DNA of 64,000 nt from MFD01275-c22 sp963705885 (GCA_963705885.1 OY970120.1:558001-622000); one strand, 5' to 3'; shown: positions 1 to 8,620, counted from the first letter of the stretch. Translations and numbers: made by a program. Notes: generated from the sequence alone by a model not told the origin.

Positions 1-218
1 TCGGCGCGGGGGCCGGACCCGCCCTGCAGCCCGTGGTCGACGGTCAGCGCGCCGGCCCGCAGACCGGCCTTCGGACCCTCGAAGGCCAGCGCGGCGGCGA
101 GGGCGAGCGAGTCGGCGCCGCCGCTGCAGGCGACCAGCACGAGGTCGCCGCCGTCGAGCCCGGCCAGCGCCTGCCGCAGCGCGCGGCGGACGGCTGCGAC
201 CTCCGGCTGCGGCCCCAC
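1..218 (-). CDS. tilS: TilS, tRNA(Ile)-lysidine synthase, N-terminal part (truncated by window edge)
   Basis: Only the first ~72 codons are in the window. The enzyme uses ATP to attach lysine to C34 of the CAU-anticodon tRNA-Ile, making it read AUA. The ATP-pyrophosphatase P-loop SGGADS is visible after a hydrophobic strand (LVLVAC), followed by the family's VDHGLQ motif. I chose the GTG at 218 because the product then starts close to the P-loop, as usual. The frame stays open upstream through a tandem repeat, and a longer start at GTG 356 is possible. It follows the DUF2342 protease gene on the same strand, the usual actinobacterial order. Confidence 0.85.
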   Translation of the reverse strand, partial: MGPQPEVAAVRRALRQALAGLDGGDLVLVACSGGADSLALAAALAFEGPKAGLRAGALTVDHGLQGGSGPRA

Positions 219-254
219 GCCCGCGACGCTACCCGCAGCCCGGCGTGCGAACGC

Positions 255-311
255 CGGCGCGACAGCAGGGACCAGCGGCGCGACAGCAGGGACCAGCGGC
301 GCGACAGCAGG
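255..311. repeat. 21-bp tandem repeat (about 2.5 copies) upstream of tilS
   Basis: The unit starting GACAGCAGGG occurs at 261-281 and 282-302, with a 9-nt partial copy at 303-311 and a partial tail at 255-260. The copies are identical. Because 21 is a multiple of 3, the tilS frame reads through it as a repeated VAPLVPA heptad on the minus strand. It lies in the 205-nt gap between the tilS start and the protease stop. Confidence 0.85.
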
Positions 312-423
312 CGTGTGGTCACCTGGGCAGGCACAGACGCCTACCGAGGCGATCACCTGCCTGCCGTACGTGGTCGACTGCGCGGGGAGGGCGGGCGGGG
401 CGGGCGGGCCGTGTCGGGGAGGG

Positions 424-1569
424 TCAGGCGGGGAGCTCGCGGGGGGTGACGACGCGGCCGACCCAGGCGGCCGGGTCGGCGATCTCGTCCTTGGTGGGGA
501 GGTTGCCCGGAGCGGCCCACACCTGGTTGAAGCCGTGCATCCCCGCCCGCTCGACGGCACCGCGGACGAAGCGCTCGCCGTCGCGGTACTGCCGCAGCTT
601 CGCGTCGATGCCGAGCAGCCGGCGGATCACCTGCTCGACCTTGCCGGCGTCCTTGCGGCGCTTCTGGAACTTGGCCCGGATGGCCGAGACCGACGGGATG
701 ACCGAGGGGCCGACACCGTCCATGACGTAGTCGGCGTGGCCCTCGAGCAGCGACATGAGCGCCGTGATGCGGTCGAGGATCTCGCGCTGGGCGGGAGTCT
801 GCACCGCCTCGACGAGCGAGCCACCGGTGTCGCTCGAGTCGGGGTCGTAGCCCTCGCGGATCGCCGAGTAGGCAGCCGAGGCCGCCGCCTTGAGCCGCTC
901 GGCGAGCGCCGCCGGGTCGACCTCGGTGGCCTCCACGAACGCGCGGATCTCGTCCATCACGTGCGCGCGCAGCCAGGGCACGGCGCCGAACTGCACGCGG
1001 TGGGTCTCCTCGTGCAGGCACACCCACAGCCGGAAGTCGCGCGGGTCGACGTCCATGTCGCGCTCGGCCTGCACGATGTTCGGGGCCACCAGCAGCAGCC
1101 GCCCGGGCCGGTCGGTCGCGGTGGTGCCGTGCGGCGGGAACAGCTCGTACTGCCCGAGCACCTTGCCGGCCAGGAACGCCAGCAGCGTGCCGGTCTGCAC
1201 ACCGGTCACCTTCGAGCCGACAGCGTCGCCGATCGGCGAGCTGACGCTCCGCCGCTGCTGCAGCTTGTCGACGAGGGGCTCGAGCACGGTCCGGAAGCCG
1301 GACGCGTTGGCCTGGATCCACCCTGGCCGGTCGATGACCACGACCGAGGCGCCGTCGGTGGGCGCGTCGAGACCGGTGAACCCGGCGACGTGGTCGTACG
1401 ACTCGGCGGCGTACTGCCGCAGGTCGGCCACGACCTGCCGCGCCGCCTCGGCCGAGATCGGCGGTCCGGACCTCACCAGCCGCGAGCCGGTCGTCACGGC
1501 GAGGTCCCAGTCGACCATCGAGGTGTTCATCGCCTCACCGTACGTCGTGGGCGGGCGGGGCACAGACAC
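424..1569 (-). CDS. Zinc-dependent metalloprotease-like protein, DUF2342 (F420-biosynthesis-associated family)
   Basis: A 381-residue protein with a zincin HExxH motif, HEETH at residues 186-190, inside the stretch LWVCLHEETHRVQF. This matches the actinobacterial family annotated as 'coenzyme F420 biosynthesis associated' or DUF2342, which lies between tilS and dacB (M. tuberculosis Rv3626c). The true substrate is unknown, and the F420 link in the name comes from phylogenetic profiling, as I recall. No signal peptide is seen, so it is probably cytosolic. Starts at M14 or M18 (MNTSMVDWDLA) are as plausible as the first ATG. Confidence 0.85.
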   Translation of the reverse strand: MSVPRPPTTYGEAMNTSMVDWDLAVTTGSRLVRSGPPISAEAARQVVADLRQYAAESYDHVAGFTGLDAPTDGASVVVIDRPGWIQANASGFRTVLEPLVDKLQQRRSVSSPIGDAVGSKVTGVQTGTLLAFLAGKVLGQYELFPPHGTTATDRPGRLLLVAPNIVQAERDMDVDPRDFRLWVCLHEETHRVQFGAVPWLRAHVMDEIRAFVEATEVDPAALAERLKAAASAAYSAIREGYDPDSSDTGGSLVEAVQTPAQREILDRITALMSLLEGHADYVMDGVGPSVIPSVSAIRAKFQKRRKDAGKVEQVIRRLLGIDAKLRQYRDGERFVRGAVERAGMHGFNQVWAAPGNLPTKDEIADPAAWVGRVVTPRELPA

Positions 1570-1614
1570 GGCGACGGTCGGGCAGGTCCTTGGGGACCTG
1601 CCCGACCGTCGCCG
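1569..1614 (-). terminator. Perfect 21-bp hairpin, likely terminator of the small membrane-protein gene
   Basis: Arms 1569-1589 and 1594-1614 are exactly complementary around a TTGG loop. The hairpin sits 18 nt downstream of the stop of the 46-residue gene and just upstream of the protease gene on the same strand. There is no U-tract, as is common in GC-rich actinobacteria. Confidence 0.75.
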
Positions 1615-1632
1615 AACGGTTGGCGAGAGGCG

Positions 1633-1773
1633 TCAACTGAAGATGCTGACACCGCCGGGGCCGACGAGGAACGCGACGACGATGAGGATGATGCCGAGCA
1701 GCACCTGGCCGCGAATCAGCGTCACGACTCCCCAGATGCCGATCAGGACAGCAAGGATCCAGAGCAAGAACAT
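1633..1773 (-). CDS. DUF6131-like tiny membrane protein (46 aa)
   Basis: A 46-residue, almost wholly hydrophobic protein with two short membrane segments (about residues 2-20 and 23-38) and a C-terminal GPGGVSIFS. I chose the ATG at 1773 over the longer frame because a strong Shine-Dalgarno, GGGAGG, lies 7-8 nt upstream. It resembles small actinobacterial DUF6131 proteins of unknown function. A strong hairpin directly after the stop suggests it is transcribed as its own unit. Confidence 0.75.
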   Translation of the reverse strand: MFLLWILAVLIGIWGVVTLIRGQVLLGIILIVVAFLVGPGGVSIFS

Positions 1774-1848
1774 TGTGGTTACCTCCCTTTCGCAGCCGAT
1801 GGTTCCCCCCGAGCCCGTCCTCAACCTCGCAGGCGGCTGTGACTTGGG

Positions 1849-3294
1849 TCAGGATCGGGCGAGAACCGCGGCGAACCGGTCGAGCGCGTCGCGCGCGGCG
1901 AGCGTGTCGCCGGGCACCCCGTCGGCCATGACGACGAACACGACGGGGCGCCCGCCGAGCGACGCCACGCCCGCCAGCGTGCTCACGCCGGTGAGCGTGC
2001 CGGTCTTGGCGCGCACGAGCCCCGCCGCGTCACCGGGACCGCCGGCGCCGAACCGCAGCGACAGCGTGCCCGTGAAGCCCGCGATCGGCAGCCCGGTGAC
2101 CAGATGGCCCAACCGCGGCTGCGAGCCGTCGGCGGCGAGCCCGAGCAGCCGGCCCAACGTCTCGGGCGCGAGGAGGTTCGTCCGCGCGAGGCCGCTGCCG
2201 TCGCGGAGCACGGCGCCCTCCGTCGCGAGCCCGAGAGCCGACAGCGCGTCCACGACGGCGGTGGTGCCCTCGTCGAACGAGCCCGGCCGTCCGGCCGCCA
2301 CGGCCACCAGGCGCAGGAGCGACTCGGCGAGGTCGTCGTCGCTCTCCTCCAGCATGAGCTCGACGAGCTCGCCCACGGTCGGCGACGAGACCGAGGCGAT
2401 GACAGGGGCGCCGGCCGGGGCGGTCGACCGCGACACCTCGCCGGCCACCGCCACCCCCCGCCGGCCGAGCAGCCGCGCGAGCTCCCGCCCGGCGGCGAGG
2501 GCGGGGTCGGGCTCGCGGGCGACGTCGCCGGGCCGCACCCGGCCGCCGTCGACGGACAGGGCGCTCACGGGCGCCACCTCGCCCGACCCCACGTAGCTCG
2601 CCGGCCAGTCCGCGGCCACGGGCGGGCCGGCGAACAGCGAGTCGTCGACGCGGACCGTGACCGGCGTCGCCTGGCCCGTGTTCCCGAGCGTCGCGGCGGC
2701 CGCCTCGGCGAGATCGACGAGACTCGCCCGCTGCGGGTAGGCGCGCGCGGGTCGGGTGGTCAGCGTCGCGTCACCCGCTCCGACGAGGACGACCTCTCCC
2801 GCAACCGCACCGGCGACCACCCGGGTCTCGAGCCGGGACCCGGGGTCGAACGCATGCAGCGCCGCAGCGCCCGTCACGAGCTTGGTGACGGAGGCGGGCG
2901 TCCGCGGCCGGTCGCCGCCGCGGTCCATGAGCACCGAGCCGCTCGCGACGTCGAGGACCACGGCCCCGGGGTCGGGCCCGAGTGGCCCCGACACGAGCAC
3001 CCGGTCCAGCGCGGCGACCGGCGCGACCGGCGGCACCGCGGCGGGCGCCGTCGGCTCGGCGGCGAGCACCGCCGGCGCCTCGACGGGCCGGGGGTCCAGA
3101 CGCCGGACGGGGGTCGGGGTCGGCTCGGGGTCCGCGACCACGCCGCCGGGCAGCCGTCCGGTCAGGTCCAGGGTCGCGAGCGCCAGCACGGCGACCACGA
3201 GGAGGGCAAGGGTCGTGACCGCGACGTGGCGCCCCCGCGGCAGCAGGCGGCTCCCTGTCGGGCGCGGATGGCCGTCGCCGCTCCCCACGCCCAC
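1849..3294 (-). CDS. dacB: D-alanyl-D-alanine carboxypeptidase/endopeptidase (PBP4, peptidase S13)
   Basis: A cell-wall enzyme that trims or cleaves peptidoglycan cross-links at D-Ala. It has a short basic N-terminus, one membrane anchor (about residues 24-44), a Pro/Thr-rich linker, then the S13 fold. The acyl-serine motif is SVTK at 135-138 and the third motif is KTG at 430-432. The second motif reads SDD at 318-320 where SxN is the norm. The 481-aa length fits the family. It is divergent from ppa, as in other actinobacteria. The start is a GTG at 3294; a second GTG two codons later is an alternative. Confidence 0.93.
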   Translation of the reverse strand: MGVGSGDGHPRPTGSRLLPRGRHVAVTTLALLVVAVLALATLDLTGRLPGGVVADPEPTPTPVRRLDPRPVEAPAVLAAEPTAPAAVPPVAPVAALDRVLVSGPLGPDPGAVVLDVASGSVLMDRGGDRPRTPASVTKLVTGAAALHAFDPGSRLETRVVAGAVAGEVVLVGAGDATLTTRPARAYPQRASLVDLAEAAAATLGNTGQATPVTVRVDDSLFAGPPVAADWPASYVGSGEVAPVSALSVDGGRVRPGDVAREPDPALAAGRELARLLGRRGVAVAGEVSRSTAPAGAPVIASVSSPTVGELVELMLEESDDDLAESLLRLVAVAAGRPGSFDEGTTAVVDALSALGLATEGAVLRDGSGLARTNLLAPETLGRLLGLAADGSQPRLGHLVTGLPIAGFTGTLSLRFGAGGPGDAAGLVRAKTGTLTGVSTLAGVASLGGRPVVFVVMADGVPGDTLAARDALDRFAAVLARS

Positions 3295-3392
3295 CTCGAT
3301 TCGTCCGACCAGCCCGCCGTACGGGAGACTATCGAGCGGCCGCGCGCAGACCCGCGGCCGCGACCGACCGCCGTCACGGCAGGAGACCCAGC

Positions 3393-3899
3393 GTGGAGTT
3401 CGACGTCCTCATCGAGATCCCCAAGGGGAACCGCAACAAGTACGAGATCGACCACGCGACCGGTCGCATGCGCCTGGACCGGATGCTGTTCACCTCGACG
3501 CGCTACCCCGCCGACTACGGGTTCATCGAGGAGACGCTCGGCGAGGACGGCGACCCGCTGGACGCGCTCGTCCTGCTCGAGGAGCCGACGTTCCCCGGGT
3601 GCCTCATCCGGGCCCGCGCGCTGGGCATGTTCCGGATGACCGACGAGGCCGGCGGCGACGACAAGGTGCTCTGCGTCCCGTCGACCGACCCGCGCATGGA
3701 GCACCTGCGCGACATCCACCACGTGTCCGAGTTCGACCGCCTCGAGATCCAGCACTTCTTCGAGGTCTACAAGGACCTCGAGCCCGGCAAGTCCGTCGAG
3801 GGCGCGACCTGGGTGGGACGCACCGACGCCGAGGCCGAGATCGTCAACTCGCGCAAGCGGCTCGCCGACGCGCAGGCGTCCGGAGACGTCGCGCACTGA
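3393..3899 (+). CDS. ppa: Inorganic pyrophosphatase, family I
   Basis: A 168-residue cytosolic enzyme that hydrolyses pyrophosphate to phosphate, pulling biosynthetic reactions forward. The signature EDGDPLDALV is at 51-60 and holds the Mg-binding aspartates of the D-[SGDN]-D-[PE]-x-D motif. KGNRNKYE near residue 11 is the usual N-terminal substrate-binding stretch. The start is GTG. A membrane pyrophosphatase (hppA) lies 20 kb away, so the cell appears to have both a soluble and an energy-conserving way to remove PPi, if hppA is intact. Confidence 0.96.
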   Translation: MEFDVLIEIPKGNRNKYEIDHATGRMRLDRMLFTSTRYPADYGFIEETLGEDGDPLDALVLLEEPTFPGCLIRARALGMFRMTDEAGGDDKVLCVPSTDPRMEHLRDIHHVSEFDRLEIQHFFEVYKDLEPGKSVEGATWVGRTDAEAEIVNSRKRLADAQASGDVAH

Positions 3900-3908
3900 C
3901 GCGTCGCC

Positions 3909-4580
3909 CTAGATCCAGCCGAGCTCGCTGAACTCCGGGAAGCCCTGCTGCCACACGCCGAACGCGGCGAAGAGCACGACCGAGATCCCGTACGCGGTGA
4001 GCAGGTAACGGCCCATACCGTCCCGCGTGAGCAGCCCCCACAGGATGAACACGGCGGCCGTCCCGATGCCCATCCAGGCCGTCTGACCCTCCACCGAGTT
4101 GGTGAAGTGGGTGAACCCCAGGAGCCCGGCGAGGACGTGCCCGCCCACGCCTCCGCGCGGCCGCCGGTCGGCGAGGGCGACTGCGAGCGCGGCGACGAGG
4201 AGGGCGAACCCGGCGTACCAGAGGTAGTGGCCGAGCACCTCGTCCCACAGGTTCACCACGTCGGGATGCGGCCCGGAGAGCGTGTTGCCGACCGAGTTCG
4301 CGGCGAGGTGGATGCCGTGGCCCTGCGTGTAGAGCACGGCCCCGAACCAGAAGACGGCCCAGACGCCGCGGGAGGCACCGCCGCCGCGGAGCGCGCCCGC
4401 GGCGGCGCCGGTGACGAGGTAGGGGGTGAGCAGGTCGATCCAGTCGGCCCACCGGGTGGCGCCGACCTCACCGAGGTCGGCGAAGATCGTGCCCGCGTGG
4501 TGCATGACGCCGTAGGCGACTCCGAACAGCAGCAGCCAGCCACCGAAGCTGCGGGCGTGGCGCTCGGTGTAGGCGCTCAC
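3909..4580 (-). CDS. Unknown histidine-rich integral membrane protein
   Basis: A 223-residue protein with about six predicted membrane segments. I do not recognise the family. Polar residues sit in or next to the helices in an enzyme-like pattern: HH at 27-28, GHGIHLAAN, DEVLGHYLWY, and FTHFTNSVEGQT. Such buried His/Asp/Glu clusters occur in membrane hydrolases and metal- or haem-binding proteins, but nothing here decides between them. It converges on ppa with a 9-nt gap and is followed upstream by the coiled-coil gene on the same strand. Confidence 0.6.
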   Translation of the reverse strand: MSAYTERHARSFGGWLLLFGVAYGVMHHAGTIFADLGEVGATRWADWIDLLTPYLVTGAAAGALRGGGASRGVWAVFWFGAVLYTQGHGIHLAANSVGNTLSGPHPDVVNLWDEVLGHYLWYAGFALLVAALAVALADRRPRGGVGGHVLAGLLGFTHFTNSVEGQTAWMGIGTAAVFILWGLLTRDGMGRYLLTAYGISVVLFAAFGVWQQGFPEFSELGWI

Positions 4581-4622
4581 CGCGACGGGGTCACGCGGGA
4601 CGTCTCAGCGGCCGCCCGCCCG

Positions 4623-5114
4623 TCAGCCCTGGTGGTGCTGGCCCTCGTAGGGCCCGTCGCCGTGCTGCTGGTGCCCGTCCCCGTCGGAGGCGTGCGCCTC
4701 GAGGGCCGCGCTGAGCCGGTCTCGCATGTCGCGGGCGGAGGCGGCCGCCTTCTCGCGTTCCTGGCGCAGTTGCGTGACCGACCCCTCGAGCGCGGCGATC
4801 TGCGCCTTGGCATCGGCCACGACCCGCTCGGCCTCCCCGAACGCCTCGTGACGGGCCTGCGCGCTCTCGCGCTCGGCGTCCGCGCGCATCTTCTGGCCCT
4901 GCTCGCGCGCCTCGCGCTGCACCTGCGCGGCACGCTCGCGGGCGGCCGCCAGCAGCCGCTCGGCCTCGTCCTTCGCCTCGGCGACGGTCGCGTCCGCCAC
5001 CCGACGCGCGTTCTCCAGCAGGCCCAGCGCGTGCTCGGGCGCCTGACCCGCGTCCTCGTTGTGGACCACGCGCAGGTCGGTGCGCTGGTCACTGCCCGGG
5101 ACGTGCATGGTCAT
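4623..5114 (-). CDS. DivIVA/SepIVA-like coiled-coil protein
   Basis: A 163-residue protein that is mostly one long Ala/Glu/Arg-rich coiled coil (about residues 25-145), ending in a His/Gly/Asp-rich tail (HQQHGDGPYEGQHHQG). The composition resembles short actinobacterial DivIVA-type or SepIVA-like proteins that act in polar growth or septation; this is an inference from composition only. The ATG at 5114 was chosen because GGAGG lies about 7 nt upstream; the longer frame has no such site. Confidence 0.65.
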   Translation of the reverse strand: MTMHVPGSDQRTDLRVVHNEDAGQAPEHALGLLENARRVADATVAEAKDEAERLLAAARERAAQVQREAREQGQKMRADAERESAQARHEAFGEAERVVADAKAQIAALEGSVTQLRQEREKAAASARDMRDRLSAALEAHASDGDGHQQHGDGPYEGQHHQG

Positions 5115-5288
5115 GCGGGGCCTCCTCGACACGGACGACTCGGGAGGGTGACCTCCCGATGTGCGCACACGCTACGCCGAAGTCGTGGTCGCGGTCACCC
5201 GTGCGCACGGATCGGTCGGGCGGGCCGGAAGGCGACACATCGTCTCAGAACGGACGACGTTTCGTCGCGCAGCCGCCGGACCAGGGCT

Positions 5289-5630
5289 TCAACGTCGCTT
5301 CGGCGGCAGGGTCCGGCAGTAGGCGACCGCGCGCCGCACCCACCGCTGCAGGCCGTCGTCGGACGCGTAGCCGGCCGGCTCGACGACCACCCACCCCTTC
5401 ATCGTCCGTCCGGTCATGTCCATCTCCCGGGTGTGCGGCTCGGCCAGGACCGCCTCGCCCTCGTCGCGGGACAGCCGCACCATCAGCCCGCCGCCCTTCA
5501 TGACACCGACGCACATGTTGCCGTCGAGCATCAGCGCCACCCCGCCGAACATCGCCCGCTCGCTCAGGCCCTGCTCCCCGGCGAGCCTCTCCCGGAGGCG
5601 CTCGAGCAGCTCGACGTCATAGGTGGCCAT
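5289..5630 (-). CDS. TfoX/Sxy N-terminal domain protein
   Basis: A 113-residue single-domain protein. The family pattern is clear: MFGGVALML, then a LMVRL strand and REMDMTGRTMKGWV. In proteobacteria Sxy/TfoX activates competence genes through CRP. In actinobacteria the stand-alone domain is common and its role is unknown. It is divergent from the M14 carboxypeptidase gene and the two share the 5631-5772 promoter region. Confidence 0.85.
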   Translation of the reverse strand: MATYDVELLERLRERLAGEQGLSERAMFGGVALMLDGNMCVGVMKGGGLMVRLSRDEGEAVLAEPHTREMDMTGRTMKGWVVVEPAGYASDDGLQRWVRRAVAYCRTLPPKRR

Positions 5631-5659
5631 GCGCGGATGCTCTCACCTGGCAGTCGCTC

Positions 5660-5688
5660 TTGACACTGCCCCGACCCAGGAGTAGGCA
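5660..5688 (+). promoter_or_regulatory. Candidate sigma-A-type promoter for the M14 carboxypeptidase gene
   Basis: TTGACA at 5660-5665 is followed, after exactly 17 nt, by TAGGCA at 5683-5688. The -35 is a perfect consensus and the -10 is weak. It would give a leader of about 80 nt before the TTG start at 5773. The rest of the 5631-5772 gap shows no other clear signal. Confidence 0.5.
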
Positions 5689-5772
5689 GACGGGCACCGC
5701 TCGGCCGATCTTGGTTTCCAGGGGGAAGTTCGCCTCGGGCGCCCTGCTGGAGACCTGCCTGAGGGGGCTGTC

Positions 5773-8352
5773 TTGTCGCGTCGCCGAGTGATCCCGGTCG
5801 TTGTCCTCGCCTTTCTCCTGTCCCTGGTGGTCCCGACGGCCTCCACGGCCGACGTGGAGCCGCCGTGGTGCGGGACGCCCACCGCGGACGCGGCCGGCAA
5901 CCTCCCGGACGGCACCCAGCCGGGTCATCCCGTCGGCAGCTTCCCGCACATCCCCTACTACGCGATCCGCTGCACGCTCGAGGACATCGTCGCCAGCAGC
6001 CAGGGCCGCATGTCGCTGGAGGTGATCGGCAAGTCCGCGCTCGGGCGGGACATGTTCCTCGTCACCGTCAACGCGCAGGACACTGTCCAGCAGCGCAAGG
6101 ACTTCCAGGCCTGGCAGCAGATCCGCAAGGTCGCACTCACCGACCCGGTGCGCGCGCAGGCTCTGCTCGCCGGCTCCGGGGAGAACGTCAAGGTCCCGAT
6201 CTTCGTGCAGGGCGCCATCCACGGCAACGAGTACGAAGGCGTCGAGGCCATCTTCGAGACCCTGAAGACGCTCGCCACGACGCCGTACGGCACCGACCCC
6301 GCCGTCGACGACGTGCTCGACCACACCGTGATGCTGTTCAACGTCATCCAGAACCCGGACGGTCGCGTCGCCGGGACCCGCACCAACGGCAACGGCTTCG
6401 ACCTCAACCGCGACTTCATGACGCAGTCGCAGTCCGAGACCCGCGCCTCCGTGTCGATCATGCAGAAGTGGCTGCCGCCGGAGACGCTCGACCTGCACGG
6501 CTACGTCACGCCGACGCTGATCGAGGCCACGACCAAGCCGCACAACCCGAGCATCGACTACGACCTGTGGCTGAAGTGGAACCAGCCGCGCATCGACGCC
6601 AACGAGGCAGCCCTCGCCGAGCTCGGCTACGGCGTCACGCGCCCGGTCAACGACTGGTGCTCCGACGGCAACCCCGCCCCGTCGAGCGGCATCTGCCCGA
6701 ACGGCGAGGAGGCCGGGCCGGCCGAGGCCGAGGGCTGGGACGACTGGGGACCCTTCTACACCCCGATGTACTCCCAGCACGTGGGCCTCAACGGCTCGAC
6801 CGTCGAGATGTGCAACTCCACCGGAACCGGCTGCCTGACCAGCCCCGCGGCCACGGCGACCCGGGGGCGTCTCGGCTCGCGCATCATCCAGGAGACGGTG
6901 GTCTGGTCGTCGATCGCCTACGACGTCGCGAACCGCAACGCCCTGCTCCACGACGAGCTCGAGCGCTACCGCCGCGGGGTCACGAACGCACCGCGGCCTG
7001 CCTGCTGCGAGCCGCCGTTCCACGTCGACAACAACTGGATGCAGGAGTTCCCGACCGCCTACATCATCCCGATGGGCGACGACCAGCGCAGCCAGCCCGA
7101 GGCCAACCGGCTGGTCGACTGGCTGCTGTTCAACGGCATCGTCGTCGACGAGATGAAGCAGGCGTACACCTTCGACGGGGTCACCTACGCCAAGGGCTCG
7201 TACGTCGTGCACATGACACAGGCCCACCGCGGGCTCGCCGACACCGCGCTGAGCGTCGGCGCCGACATCTCGGCCGAGATCGAGCGGCTGTACGCGCCTC
7301 CCGCGGCCTGGAGCCACGGCTACCTGTGGGGCGCCGACGTCATGACGGTGCCTCGCGGCGCGGCGTTCTCACCGAAGACCAACCGCATCCTCAAGGCCAG
7401 CCACCTGCTCGGCGGCGTGGAGCCCGGCTCCGCCAGCGGGTACGCCCTCGCGATCGACTCACCCACCGCGGTGCGGACGCTCAACGCCCTGATGGACGAG
7501 GGCCTCACGGCTCGCCTGGCGCTCGGCTCGTTCACGACGCCGAGCGGGCGGACCATGCCTGCCGGCAGCGCGATCTTCGACGGGGCGTCGGCGACCAAGG
7601 TCCGGCTGGCCTCCGTCGGGAAGGCCAACGACGTCTGGTTCTACCGCGTCAACGGCGCGACTCCGGCCACCGAGCCGGTCGACCGCAAGCCGCGGATCCT
7701 CGTCCTGACCGGGGCCCTGAACCAGGACGTGTGGTCGCTGCAGAACCTCGGCTTCACGCCCGACTTCATGTCGACGGGCGCGCTCAACGCCGCGGCCGAC
7801 GACCCGCTCCCGAACTACGACGTCATCTGGAACACGGGCGCCTACCCGTCAGCGGCGAACGCCACCGCCCGGGCGCGGCTCCAGGCGTTCTTCACCGCGG
7901 GCGGCGGCTACATCGGCGCGGGCGCCAACGGCGCCAACTTCCTCACCGCCGGTGGGCTGGTCAGCGGGCTGACCGCGGCGACCCGGTCGGGCAACGGTCG
8001 CAGCGGCATCGTGAACTGGATCAACGAAGGCGGTGCCACCAGCCCGATCACCGGCGCGTCGCCGGACAGGGACACGGCGATCATGGACCCGCCGACGTGG
8101 TTCACGTCCGTGCCGGGCTCGATGAGCGTGGACGGTCGCTTCCCCTCCGACCCGGAGGACATCCTGGCCTCCGGCCTCTGGCTGCAGGACGCGCAGTCGG
8201 CGTCGGCGGCGGGCGCGGCGGTGATCGCGCACGGCACGACCACCGGCGGCGCGGCTCGCGTCACGTCCTTCGCGATGAACCCGCTCTACCGGGCCGACCC
8301 GGAGCGTGAGTGGTCGATGGTCGGGCTCGCGGCCTACTGGGCCGACCAGTAG
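5773..8352 (+). CDS. Secreted M14 zinc carboxypeptidase with C-terminal glutamine-amidotransferase-like domain
   Basis: An 859-residue exported protein that starts at TTG with GAGGGGG 7 nt upstream. It has a signal peptide (about residues 1-26, ending before ADVEPP). The M14 domain follows, with the zinc ligand pair in GAIHGNEYEG (HxxE), then NPDGR, a FDLNRDF element and DLHGY, which supplies the third ligand region. From about residue 640 a second domain begins, with RILVLTG, a predicted alpha/beta fold and a glycine-rich GGGYIGAG turn. This resembles the amidotransferase-like domains sometimes attached to bacterial M14 enzymes. It probably digests peptides or wall fragments outside the cell. 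Confidence 0.88.
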   Translation: MSRRRVIPVVVLAFLLSLVVPTASTADVEPPWCGTPTADAAGNLPDGTQPGHPVGSFPHIPYYAIRCTLEDIVASSQGRMSLEVIGKSALGRDMFLVTVNAQDTVQQRKDFQAWQQIRKVALTDPVRAQALLAGSGENVKVPIFVQGAIHGNEYEGVEAIFETLKTLATTPYGTDPAVDDVLDHTVMLFNVIQNPDGRVAGTRTNGNGFDLNRDFMTQSQSETRASVSIMQKWLPPETLDLHGYVTPTLIEATTKPHNPSIDYDLWLKWNQPRIDANEAALAELGYGVTRPVNDWCSDGNPAPSSGICPNGEEAGPAEAEGWDDWGPFYTPMYSQHVGLNGSTVEMCNSTGTGCLTSPAATATRGRLGSRIIQETVVWSSIAYDVANRNALLHDELERYRRGVTNAPRPACCEPPFHVDNNWMQEFPTAYIIPMGDDQRSQPEANRLVDWLLFNGIVVDEMKQAYTFDGVTYAKGSYVVHMTQAHRGLADTALSVGADISAEIERLYAPPAAWSHGYLWGADVMTVPRGAAFSPKTNRILKASHLLGGVEPGSASGYALAIDSPTAVRTLNALMDEGLTARLALGSFTTPSGRTMPAGSAIFDGASATKVRLASVGKANDVWFYRVNGATPATEPVDRKPRILVLTGALNQDVWSLQNLGFTPDFMSTGALNAAADDPLPNYDVIWNTGAYPSAANATARARLQAFFTAGGGYIGAGANGANFLTAGGLVSGLTAATRSGNGRSGIVNWINEGGATSPITGASPDRDTAIMDPPTWFTSVPGSMSVDGRFPSDPEDILASGLWLQDAQSASAAGAAVIAHGTTTGGAARVTSFAMNPLYRADPEREWSMVGLAAYWADQ

Positions 8353-8357
8353 GCGCT

Positions 8358-8375
8358 GGGGCGACCTACCGCCCC
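8358..8375 (+). terminator. Short GC hairpin after the M14 gene
   Basis: GGGGCG (8358-8363) pairs with CGCCCC (8370-8375) around a 6-nt loop, 6 nt after the stop codon. It is short and has no U-run. The remaining ~245 nt before the ABC transporter gene show no convincing promoter. Confidence 0.4.
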
Positions 8376-8620
8376 CGGGGACCGGGTGCCTACTTCTCGC
8401 AGGAGTGGGCGTCCGGTCCTCGCCGCGAGCGGAGGAGAGGTCGTCACCGGCGTAGCCGATCAGGACGTCCGGTCGCAGGCCGCGAGTATGCCTTGACCCC
8501 GCGAGCTCCGCCGACACACGGTGGGTCGAGGGGGCACACGCCCCGCGCCGATGAGTTTCCGGTCCCGGGCGGGTCCACCCACCTGCCAGCGATCGCCACC
8601 GACCTTGCCCGAGGTGCCCC

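Noticed and set aside
255..311. CRISPR-like array
   Set aside because: Direct tandem copies without spacers, so a simple repeat.
313..1842. A 509-codon plus-strand frame opposite the DUF2342 protease
   Set aside because: Antisense shadow; no recognisable domain and the minus-strand frame has the HEETH zinc motif.
8500..8530. TTGACC near 8493 as a promoter for the DrrAB genes
   Set aside because: The hexamer 17 nt downstream (ACACGG) does not resemble a -10 box.
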